Part shown: positions 1 through 6,300 of the stretch, in pieces
How the letters are laid out: every line of letters begins with the position of its first letter
Position numbering within the stretch: position 1 is the stretch's first letter
Assembly (NCBI GenBank): GCA_946061795.1
Contig: CAMGSK010000017.1
Coordinates: forward strand, 1-15,050
From: an uncultured Elusimicrobium sp.
GTDB lineage: Bacteria > Elusimicrobiota > Elusimicrobia > Elusimicrobiales > Elusimicrobiaceae
Direction of reading: 5' to 3'
Length of the DNA stretch: 15,050 bases
Position numbers and translations under genes: made by a program
The notes under the pieces: model-generated
The model's database searches: none
What the model was told of the DNA's origin: nothing
The model's input: only the letters and a program-made list of their open reading frames with translations

Positions 1-22
1 ATATATTTAAAGGAGATGTTAT

Positions 23-436
23 ATGTCTTTCTCTTCGGAAAAAATAAACTATATAAACAATATACAGAACGTTATTAATCGTATGGCAGCCAATTCGGCC
101 GCTATAAAAAATTGGTTTATTGTTTCAGTTGGCGGGCTGTTGGCAATTTACTACACACAGAACAACGGTTTGGAAATATTGATACTCGCTTTTATAATCA
201 CTCTTGCTTTTTACTGGTTTGATGTATATTATCTGTGGTTGGAGAGAGTTTTTAGAGAAAAATATTCTCAAGCGGTTGAAGAAAAGAGCGCTTTATTTGA
301 TATGAATATAGAAGAAATAAAAAAAGTGGTTCCTTGTAGGGAAGTGGCTTATTCTTTTTCCATGTTACCGTACTGGGCTGCTTCACTTCTTATTTTGTGT
401 TTGATTTCCAGAAAGCTGTGTTGTATTTGTTTCTAA
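23..436 (+). CDS. small multi-pass membrane protein, possible defence-associated
   Basis: A 137-residue protein of unknown function. The start is well supported: AGGAG at 11-15 stands seven bases before the ATG. Hydrophobic segments lie at about residues 31-45, 49-71 and 114-128, so two close helices form a hairpin, a charged cytoplasmic-looking stretch (about 75-108) follows, and a third helix ends in a cysteine-rich tail (C126, C133, C134, C136). The N-terminal amphipathic stretch contains IQNVINRMAANS. From memory this pattern resembles small membrane proteins encoded beside TIR-like genes in prokaryotic defence loci, but I cannot verify that here and the partner gene would lie left of the window. 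The gene is clearly more AT-rich than those to its right and sits on the 3' side of a tRNA gene, both of which suit horizontal acquisition. That it is a real membrane-protein gene is fairly sure; the role is open. Confidence 0.75.
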   Translation: MSFSSEKINYINNIQNVINRMAANSAAIKNWFIVSVGGLLAIYYTQNNGLEILILAFIITLAFYWFDVYYLWLERVFREKYSQAVEEKSALFDMNIEEIKKVVPCREVAYSFSMLPYWAASLLILCLISRKLCCICF

Positions 437-511
437 ACGCCTTATTAAACCCGTATAGATATAAGTCCAGCTGTTCCATACTGAAAGGAAAGCTATCGTC
501 CCAATGAAACT

Positions 512-531
512 CCCCGGGCTTACGCCCGGGG
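512..531. repeat. perfect 8-bp GC-rich inverted repeat
   Basis: CCCCGGGC (512-519) and GCCCGGGG (524-531) are exact reverse complements around a 4-base loop. No T-run follows on either strand, so it is not a classical intrinsic terminator. It lies between the end of the membrane protein gene and the tRNA hairpin. Confidence 0.6.
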
Positions 532-554
532 TATTCTGGAAGGTATTCATAATA

Positions 555-582
555 AAAAGGCACTCTACAAAGAGTGCCTTTT
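555..582 (-). terminator. terminator after tRNA-Val
   Basis: AAAAGGCACTCT (555-566) and AGAGTGCCTTTT (571-582) form a perfect 12-bp stem with an ACAA loop on the plus strand. Read on the minus strand it starts four bases after the tRNA CCA end and closes with a run of T, as expected for a rho-independent terminator of the tRNA. It can also work in the plus direction for the gene ending at 436. Confidence 0.85.
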
Positions 583-586
583 AAAA

Positions 587-662
587 TGGTGGACCGGACA
601 GGACTCGAACCTGTGACCTCCTGCGTGTAAAGCAGGCGCTCTACCAACTAAGCTACCGATCC
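587..662 (-). tRNA. tRNA-Val (anticodon UAC)
   Basis: Reading the minus strand, a full cloverleaf is present. The acceptor stem GGATCGG pairs with CCGGTCC (one G-U), followed by TA and a D-arm with the GCTTAGTTGGTAGAGC pattern. The anticodon stem CCTGC/GCAGG holds the loop TTTACAC with anticodon TAC. The T-arm is ACAGG-TTCGAGT-CCTGT. The discriminator is A and the CCA end is encoded (589-587). The mature body is 590-662. It reads GUA codons and, with a modified wobble base, other valine codons. Confidence 0.96.
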
Positions 663-676
663 CAAACAGATAATTT

Positions 677-705
677 ATTCTAGCAAAATAGAAGCACGAA
701 CTCAA
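677..705 (-). promoter_or_regulatory. promoter of tRNA-Val
   Basis: On the minus strand TTGAGT (705-700) and TAGAAT (682-677) are separated by exactly 17 bases, and the -10 box ends 14 bases before the tRNA 5' end. This matches a sigma-70 type promoter with a short 5' leader to be processed by RNase P. Confidence 0.65.
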
Positions 706-729
706 TGTCGGCCGGAAGCGCGTGACCTA

Positions 730-1215
730 CTATTCTTCTACTTTAGGAGTGGTACGGGCCCATTCTTCGGCTTCGCTTCCCCAGTTGTCTTTGACTTCCT
801 GCGGCATTTTGTAAAGCAGAGACGTGCACTTGGCCGTCACCGTGCCGTCCGGGAGCAAAATCTCTCCTTCCACTTGCGCCCGTCCCGCGCCGTTTTTCAG
901 CACGCGTCCGACGGCGCGCAGCGGGGTATGGGTAGGCGTCACTTTTTTATATACCACTTCCATTTTGAGGGTGACCATCAGGCGGTTGAAGTCGTTGGAG
1001 AGCAGCACCGCACGGCCGGAGGTCTCGTCCAAAATCGTGGCCACGATTCCGCCGTGCACTACGCCCGGGTAGGAACAGTAATCATCCCCTAATTCAAAAG
1101 AAGTTTCCACTTGGTTTTCATCGTAGTTGTTAAACCATTCCAGTTTCAGGCCCAGCGGGTTGTTTTTACCGCAGACAAAACATTTGAGCGAAGTCGGCTG
1201 TCTGAGTTTTTTCAT
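730..1215 (-). CDS. PaaI-like hotdog-fold thioesterase family protein
   Basis: A 161-residue single-domain protein of the hotdog-fold acyl-CoA thioesterase superfamily (PaaI/YbgC-like, 4HBT type). The central VVHGGIVATILDE segment (residues 52-64) carries the HGG turn and the acidic residues D63/E64 that head the long hotdog helix, where the catalytic carboxylate of this family normally lies. A CxxC pair (C12, C15) followed by NPLGL at the N-terminus is a known variant of this family, in which the thioesterase begins with CFVCG-like residues. The substrate is presumably an acyl-CoA or similar thioester in the cytoplasm, but it cannot be named from sequence. The ATG at 1215 is preceded by AGGAGG (1225-1220). 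It is divergent from the CYTH gene and shares a 65-bp intergenic region with it. Confidence 0.88.
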   Translation of the reverse strand: MKKLRQPTSLKCFVCGKNNPLGLKLEWFNNYDENQVETSFELGDDYCSYPGVVHGGIVATILDETSGRAVLLSNDFNRLMVTLKMEVVYKKVTPTHTPLRAVGRVLKNGAGRAQVEGEILLPDGTVTAKCTSLLYKMPQEVKDNWGSEAEEWARTTPKVEE

Positions 1216-1233
1216 GCGCCCTCCTTTTTTCTT

Positions 1234-1239
1234 ATTATA
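1234..1239 (-). promoter_or_regulatory. -10 box of the thioesterase gene
   Basis: The minus strand reads a perfect TATAAT at 1239-1234, about 19 bases before the ATG and just upstream of the AGGAGG ribosome-binding site. No good -35 box is visible; the place where it should be falls in the GC-rich palindrome at 1252-1263. Confidence 0.6.
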
Positions 1240-1244
1240 CTTTT

Positions 1245-1280
1245 TTGCTCCGGGCGCGCGCCCTTTGCTACACTAAGAAT
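1245..1280 (+). promoter_or_regulatory. putative leaderless promoter of the CYTH gene
   Basis: TTGCTC (1245-1250) and TGC-TACACT (extended -10, hexamer 1269-1274) are 18 bases apart. Six bases separate the -10 hexamer from the ATG at 1281, placing the expected transcription start at or near the A of the start codon. No Shine-Dalgarno is present. Confidence 0.55.
1252..1263. repeat. 12-bp perfect GC palindrome between divergent promoters
   Basis: GGGCGCGCGCCC is its own reverse complement. It covers the expected -35 position of the leftward thioesterase promoter and the -35/-10 spacer of the rightward CYTH promoter, so a protein bound here would touch both. No regulator is known to me for this site. 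Confidence 0.5.
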
Positions 1281-1901
1281 ATGAACCATATGGAAAAAGA
1301 ATATAAGTGGGACGCTTCCCCGAAGGACGCCTTTTCCCGTTTTCTCCGCGCTCTAAAAGAAATATGCGCCCGGCCGCTTCATCCCGTGTCGTTATCTATT
1401 ACCGACAGATATTTGGATAATAAAGCCGGGGATTTTTCCGCGCGGAAAATAGCTTTGCGCATCCGGCGCATGGAAAATACGTTTGAAGCTACGTTGAAAA
1501 CGCGCAGTGATATTCGGAACGGATTGGCCCGGCGCAAAGAATTAACGCGTCCTCTTCCCGGCGCCCGCAGCTTCCCGGGCGCGTTGAAAATGTTGACAAA
1601 CGGCCCGGCGTGGGAAGGTCTTTCTCTTTCCGGCCTTTTTGTGCGTTTTATGCTGAAAAACCGCCGCCGGATTTGCCGGGTGCGTTTTCATAGCGCGGAG
1701 TGTGAGGCGGCGTTTGATTCATACGTTATTTGCGCGGGGGGGAGGATGCTGCGCCGAAAAGAAATAGAATTGGAATTAAAGAAGGGGGATGAATCGGATT
1801 TTTTGCATTTGGTGCGGGAACTGACGCTGCGAAGCGGTTTGGAAGCGGCCAAAATTTCCAAAGTAAAACGCGCGGAAATGATGCTTAGCGGACAAATTTA
1901 G
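1281..1901 (+). CDS. CYTH domain-containing protein (triphosphate tunnel family)
   Basis: A 206-residue protein of the CYTH superfamily (CyaB/thiamine triphosphatase), whose members form an eight-stranded tunnel that binds triphosphates and divalent metal; bacterial ones are often inorganic triphosphatases. Near the N-terminus MEKEYKW supplies the acidic E-x-E-x-K-like signature. IALRIRR...FEATLKTR supplies the basic strands, and EIELELKKGD...KISKVKRAE near the C-terminus supplies the late acidic strand and a lysine-rich end. All the strands expected of the domain are present and nothing is attached to it. The ATG at 1281 is chosen over the TTG at 1245 because homology begins at EKEYKW and because a -10 box ends six bases before it; ATG 1290 is a further option. 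The stop codon TAG lies inside a palindrome. Substrate unknown. Confidence 0.85.
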   Translation: MNHMEKEYKWDASPKDAFSRFLRALKEICARPLHPVSLSITDRYLDNKAGDFSARKIALRIRRMENTFEATLKTRSDIRNGLARRKELTRPLPGARSFPGALKMLTNGPAWEGLSLSGLFVRFMLKNRRRICRVRFHSAECEAAFDSYVICAGGRMLRRKEIELELKKGDESDFLHLVRELTLRSGLEAAKISKVKRAEMMLSGQI

Positions 1902-1911
1902 TCTAGACTAA
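1898..1911. repeat. 14-bp perfect palindrome over the CYTH stop codon
   Basis: TTAGTCTAGACTAA is self-complementary and includes the TAG stop codon (1899-1901). It is too short and has no loop or T-run for a terminator. It may be chance or a protein-binding site. Confidence 0.5.
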
Positions 1912-2064
1912 GTTTTAAAATAACGCGATAAATCGTTTCTTTCAGCCTGATTATTTTGAGTGTTTTGTCAAGGATTATTTGCCCGGAGGAAAAATATTTT
2001 TTATTTTGAAAAAAATTTGTATTGGGAAAAAAGATTTTTTAATTCTCGTCGTAAAAAATAAAAA
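1912..2064. other. AT-rich intergenic stretch with no gene recognised
   Basis: Together with the flanking sites this forms a gap of about 300 bases between the CYTH gene and the H1-like gene. It is strongly AT-rich in its right half. A GGAGGAAAAAT string near 1985 looks like a ribosome-binding site but is followed by a stop in every useful frame. I see no structured RNA family that I recognise. Confidence 0.5.
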
Positions 2065-2105
2065 AAGCCTTCCTTGATTTTTAAAAAGGAGGGCTTGATT
2101 TTTTT
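2065..2105 (+). terminator. terminator hairpin after the CYTH gene
   Basis: AAGCCTTCCTT (2065-2075) pairs with AAGGAGGGCTT (2086-2096) over 11 base pairs with one G-U, around an AT-rich 10-base loop. GATTTTTTTGA follows. It ends about 160 bases after the CYTH stop, which is far but nothing else separates them. Confidence 0.65.
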
Positions 2106-2133
2106 GAAAACATTATTTTCAGACGGAAAAAAT

Positions 2134-2162
2134 TTGATTTTTGAAATTTTTTGTGATATTAT
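2134..2162 (+). promoter_or_regulatory. promoter of the H1-like gene
   Basis: TTGATT (2134-2139) and TATTAT (2157-2162) are 17 bases apart. Transcription from about 2169 would give a leader of roughly 30 bases that contains the AGGAG ribosome-binding site. Confidence 0.5.
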
Positions 2163-2200
2163 TTTTATGAGGTTAAAACTAATTGTCTCAGGAGATGAAA

Positions 2201-2488
2201 ATGGCCGTCAAAAAAACCGTGAAAAAAGCCGCCGCCAAAAAACCGGCGAAAAAAGTGACCGTGAAAAAAGCCGCCGTTAAAAAAACCGTGAAAAAAGCGG
2301 CAGCCAAAAAACCGTGCGCCAAAAAAGCCTGTGCGAAAAAGGCCTGCGCCAAGAAAGCGGCAGCCAAAAAACCGGCGAAAAAAGTCGCCGTGAAGAAAGC
2401 CGCCGTGAAAAAACCGGCCGTTAAAAAAGCAGCGGTAAAGAAACCGGCCGCCAAAAAGCCGGCGAAAAAAGTCGCAAAGAAAAAATAA
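2201..2488 (+). CDS. histone H1-like lysine/alanine-rich basic protein
   Basis: A 95-residue protein built almost wholly of 4- and 5-residue units ending in KK, of the types TVKK, PAKK, AAVKK and PAVKK. By my count 41 residues are lysine and there is no acidic or aromatic residue; only A, V, K, T, P, C and the first M occur. This is the composition of eukaryotic histone H1 tails and of bacterial H1-like proteins such as AlgP and chlamydial HctB, which bind DNA or RNA without a folded domain. Three cysteines stand at a fixed five-residue step (39, 44, 49), which is odd for such tails and could allow disulfide cross-linking or metal binding. The ATG at 2201 is chosen because AGGAG (2190-2194) lies six bases upstream; an in-frame TTG at 2183 would overlap that site. 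It has its own promoter and terminator. A similar tail is fused to RsfS in this window. Confidence 0.85.
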   Translation: MAVKKTVKKAAAKKPAKKVTVKKAAVKKTVKKAAAKKPCAKKACAKKACAKKAAAKKPAKKVAVKKAAVKKPAVKKAAVKKPAAKKPAKKVAKKK

Positions 2489-2502
2489 TTTGTTGTTCCC
2501 AC

Positions 2503-2529
2503 AAAGCCCCGCTTCGGCGGGGCTTTTTT
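2503..2529 (+). terminator. strong rho-independent terminator after the H1-like gene
   Basis: AAAGCCCCGC (2503-2512) and GCGGGGCTTT (2517-2526) pair perfectly around a TTCG tetraloop, and six Ts follow the GC core. It starts 14 bases after the stop codon. Confidence 0.95.
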
Positions 2530-2664
2530 CTTGCTTATTGTCGTTCAAATTCAGGGGGTCTTTTCGTGGCCTGCCGGAAGGATGTTTTTTAGGGAGTTTT
2601 CCTGCTTACCGGATGTCGTTCTAAAATAAAAACTATAAGTTTGCCCGTCTAAATCCCGGCCCCC

Positions 2665-2698
2665 TTGCATTGTTTTTTTTTTTTGATAAATTTTGCTT
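2665..2698 (+). promoter_or_regulatory. putative pilin promoter with T12 spacer
   Basis: TTGCAT (2665-2670) and TAAATT (2687-2692) are 16 bases apart. The spacer contains twelve consecutive Ts (2673-2684). The -10 box ends six bases before the ATG and no Shine-Dalgarno is present, suggesting a leaderless message. The -10 lies in the left arm of an inverted repeat. Confidence 0.5.
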
Positions 2699-2719
2699 AT
2701 GAACAAAATTTATCAAAAA
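2680..2719. repeat. 16-bp perfect inverted repeat around the pilin start codon
   Basis: The left arm TTTTTGATAAATTTTG (2680-2695) and the right arm CAAAATTTATCAAAAA (2704-2719) are exact reverse complements. The 8-base loop 2696-2703 holds the ATG (2699-2701). The left arm contains the proposed -10 box; the right arm codes for pilin residues 3-7. Confidence 0.9.
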
Positions 2720-3238
2720 TCTCCCGGCGGCAATAAAACCGCCGGATTTACGCTGATAGAGCTGCTTGTGGTGGTGCTCATCATCGGCATTTTGGCGGCC
2801 ATTGCATTGCCGCAATATGAAAAAGCGGTGGAGAAGAGCCGCGCGGCGGAGGCGGTAAGCTGGCTTAAAATACTAAGAGACCAGCAGGCCGTGTGTATTA
2901 TGGAACACGGCGGATATGAGCCCGTTTGCGGCCAGCCGGATGAACCGGGTGAGCCTTCTTTATTTAACTCTTCCGGAATTACGCTTCCCGGCAGTTTGGA
3001 TAACGATTGCGGCTACTACAGCGGCTGTATTTCCACGAAGTACTTTACGTACTATGTGGACGGACAATATATCACCGCGGAGCGAAATCCTTTTGAGAAC
3101 AGCAAATATATGCTGGAAACAACGGCGCTCAGCGGCAGTCCGTACTCTTACAACCGTATTTCCTGCGGGAGTGAGGACGGCTGGTGCCAAAAAGCCGGCT
3201 TTATCAAAGAAGAAAACGGAAGCTGGTATCAGCCTTAA
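2699..3238 (+). CDS. type IV pilin-like protein (PilE-like prepilin)
   Basis: A 179-residue type IV prepilin. Residues 1-16 are a basic leader ending in glycine (G16). The prepilin peptidase site G16|F17 is followed by TLIELLVVVLIIGILAAIALPQY, with the conserved glutamate at mature position 5 (E21). This N-terminal helix inserts in the inner membrane and packs the pilus core. The rest (about 60-179) is a globular head with six cysteines in three close pairs, likely disulfides: VC...VC, DCGYYSGC and SCGSEDGWC. Such heads fit the short PilE-like pilins that are multiplied in Elusimicrobium genomes, where many are not linked to assembly genes. No assembly ATPase, PilQ or peptidase is near, so it is an orphan major or minor pilin. 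The start ATG 2699 lacks a ribosome-binding site and lies in a hairpin loop. A terminator follows directly. Confidence 0.9.
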   Translation: MNKIYQKSPGGNKTAGFTLIELLVVVLIIGILAAIALPQYEKAVEKSRAAEAVSWLKILRDQQAVCIMEHGGYEPVCGQPDEPGEPSLFNSSGITLPGSLDNDCGYYSGCISTKYFTYYVDGQYITAERNPFENSKYMLETTALSGSPYSYNRISCGSEDGWCQKAGFIKEENGSWYQP

Positions 3239-3255
3239 TAGAAATGGGTGAAAAG

Positions 3256-3288
3256 AGAAAACCCCGGGGGATTCCCCCGGGGTTTTCT
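3256..3288. terminator. bidirectional terminator between pilin and macroglobulin genes
   Basis: AGAAAACCCCGGGGG (3256-3270) and CCCCCGGGGTTTTCT (3274-3288) form a perfect 15-bp stem with a three-base loop. A-runs on the left and T-runs on the right let it stop transcription from both converging genes. Confidence 0.9.
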
Positions 3289-3301
3289 GCTGAATGGTTT
3301 G

Positions 3302-6300
3302 TTATCTTACGTTCAGTCTCGCCGCGTCCGTATGGGCGGAGAACTGGGGGGAATACATGGATTGCAGTTGCGCCGGCAATGCATGATAGGTACCCTCCAG
3401 CGTGGGCCTTAACGTATAGCTTAAGGTATATTTTCCGGCGGGCACGCTGTCTATAAAGAACTGCGTGGATGCGTCGCGGTATTGGCGGTACACGGGCAAT
3501 ATATTCCAACTCCATCCGCTTAACAGATCCGTATTTTCAAACCCGGCGGGCTTGGGATCCTGCAGAAGTACGTAGTCAAAGGCGGAGTCCGCCTGTATCG
3601 TCAGGCGCACTTCCACTTCGCTCCCGGCGGGAAGTTCTTCCTGCGGCTGCAGCAGACGCACTTTTTCCCGTCCGTTTTCCGTATATTTCAAGAAATATTG
3701 TCTTTGTACGTTGAGCACTCCCTTGGGGGAAGCTTTGGCGTTGGCCGTGGTATATACTGCGTCCAGCGTGACAAAGCCGGTCAGCCCTCCGCGTTTGGCG
3801 GCGGAAGCCGTGTAATATTTTTCCGGCACGTTTTGCGCTTCCATGGTCCAGGAGAGTTGCTCACTCCAATCAAACGGCTCAAAATGCAGGGTTTTGCTGT
3901 TGCCGCCCCACTGGAGGGTGTATTCCGCAGGATCGTCCAGCAAGCCTTTGCGCTGCATGTAATCCAGCAGGGCATACACCGCGTCTGCAGTGGCGGAGGA
4001 AGAGTCCCACTCCTGGGCCTTGCGGTTAAAGAGCAGCCATTTGACCAGTTCGGCCGCTTTGTCCGACTCGGGCCGTATCTCCATCAGCGTGCGCAGCGTG
4101 GCCGTTTGCGTGCGCAGCGTGTCGTTGTACCACAGCCAGCTGAGTTCTTCCGGCGCAAAATAAGCGCCGGTGACGGGATTGCTCTTCATTTGGGAGAGCA
4201 CCAAATCCAAATAGTTCTGCGCTTTGGTGTTTTCTCCCAAGCGGTGATAGGCCGCCGCGGCGTAGGTTTGGCCCAGCGGGGTCATATATTGGGAGTGGCT
4301 GTCGGCATAGTCCAACCATTTTTTGACGGGAGCGGATTTCACTTCCGGCCATTTCTGGTCAAATGCCGTGAACACATAGGCCGCATACAAGGCAAAAGAC
4401 ACGGAGGCGTAAGAATCTTGTGCATCCAAAAGGTCTTTTTCAATGACGGGCGAGAGCCATTTAAGCGCTTTTTTTGCCGCTTCGGTTGGGATTTGGCCGC
4501 CGTAGCGCAAGGCTTCGGCGTATGCAGACAGCAGAGAAAGCGTGATATAGGCGCTGGGTTTGCCTCCGGGCATCCAGCTGTATCCGCCGGAAGCTGTTTG
4601 GTATTTGGCCAAGTCTTTTTCCGCTTTTTGGCGCGCTTTTTCCACGTCGGAAGGATTGAACAAATCCGTCAGGAACGCTTCGCGCCCCGCGCCGCCGCGC
4701 GCCTGGCGCAGCCACGGCGTTTCTTCCAGCAGGAGCAGACGGGACGGGTCGGTATTGTCGTTCCATGCGGGGGTGCGGGTGTTGCGTTTGGGCAATTTGG
4801 CCACCGCGTCCTGCAGCATGGGATAGGTTTTGTAGAACCCGTTTACCACCGCCAGCGGTATATAGCCGGCCGCTACGCTGAGCGCGTCGTTGTAAACCGG
4901 GCGCAGCAGTTGGGGCATGGCGTTAAAAACGCCGAGCAGCAGCCCCGGGTCCACCCGCAGCGTGACGGAAGAGACTTCGCGCGTCGGATCGTCGGTAAGG
5001 AGATTTTCCAGCTTCAGTTCGGTCCGGCCGCTTTCCAATGCGGCGGTCACGCTTTCGGCCAAGCGTTCTTTTGCGGGCAGGATTGGGATTTCGCGCACTT
5101 CCGCGTCCGCTTCTTTGCCGGAGCGGACCGTGACGGCGGCTTTCAGCACTCCCACGCCCGACGGTACGGACACGGGCCAGTTCAGGACAGCGGTGCCTGC
5201 GGCGGGGACGGAAACTTTTTGCGTCGTTTTTTCAACGCCGAAACGTTCCGCCGCATCCTTGCCGTTGAAGGTCAAGTCCAGCGTCACTTCCGCAGTGAGT
5301 TTTTTGTCCGTCAAATTGCTCACTTGCGCCACCAGCACACTGGCGTCTTCTTCGCGCCAAAAACGCGGCAGGGAGAGCCGGACGGACAAGTCCTTTCGGG
5401 TGACGGTTTGGGCTTCAAACTCGCCGAAATCGGCCGTTTTGGTCAAAGCAAACGCCATGACGTTCCACGCCGTCAAACTTTGGGGCATGGTAAAAGCAAG
5501 CGTGCCCTTTCCTCCTTGGATGGGGAGCGTCGGATTGAAATAGGCGGTTTCGGAAAAGTCGAAACGTATTTCTTTTTCGTCGGATTCGTTCCGGGAATCT
5601 GTCACTCCTAATATTTCTCCTTCCACGGCCGAGCGTTCTATGCTGGCGGCATCATCCGTGTCAAAGGCCGCCTCTTCCACTGCCGCTTGTTTTGCCGCCC
5701 TGGGCGCCGCCGCTTTCATGGTTGCCATAGCCGGGGCGCCATAATCCATGGCTCCCGCGGACCGGACGATATTATAGTGGTAAAAATGCGGCTGCAAATT
5801 CAGGCGCGGCATTTGTGGCTCTTCTTCCGAATCAAAAGCATACATATATTCATCCGGATAAACGGACGTAATTCTTCTGTCGCGCGCACTGACTGTTATG
5901 GAAGCCTGTAGAGAAGGTGAAGGATAGAGGCTGTCCAGCGTGAAGGCCGTACGGGGTTTGGCGTAATAATCCAGGGATTTATCATAAATGCGCACGGAAG
6001 CCTGTCCCTGCACCGGCGCGCCCGCGGCGTTTTTGGCCGACAGCGACCATTGCACTTTTTCTCCGGGCTTAACGGATTCGGGCATTTGAATTTGCAGTGA
6101 AAGTTCTTTGTTGTCAAACGGAACTTCTATGTATGTTTCTTCGGAATGGAACCGGTAATCGCTTGCGCCGAACCAGCGCAAGTAAACGCCGCCGCGCCAA
6201 TTGTTTTGGATCGGCAGAGAATAAACTTCCGCCCCGGAGGAGATCCGTTCCTTCAAAGCCAGAAATTGTCCGTCTTCATAGACTTCAATTTGTTTAGCCC

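Noticed and set aside
583..647. Frame with LYTQEVTGSSPVRST in the tRNA region.
   Set aside because: This peptide is the well-known false translation of tRNA genes; the DNA is tRNA-Val.
2201..2488. CRISPR-like or tandem DNA repeat array.
   Set aside because: The repetition follows the codon frame with synonymous variation and has no unique spacers, so it reflects protein repeats.
2165..2548. Phe/Gly-rich minus-strand frames opposite the H1-like gene.
   Set aside because: They are the mirror translation of a KK repeat (FF-rich). No promoter or ribosome-binding site is seen, and the plus strand has SD, promoter and terminator in order.
2531..2664. Possible riboswitch or small RNA between the H1-like terminator and the pilin promoter.
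   Set aside because: Only short imperfect complementarities and a GTCGTTC repeated twice are seen; no known riboswitch core or terminator follows.
3698..5611. A 637-codon open frame on the plus strand antisense to the macroglobulin gene.
   Set aside because: It has the His/Arg/Gln/Phe/Gly-rich composition of an antisense shadow, no ribosome-binding site and no recognisable domain, while the opposite strand encodes a clear macroglobulin throughout.
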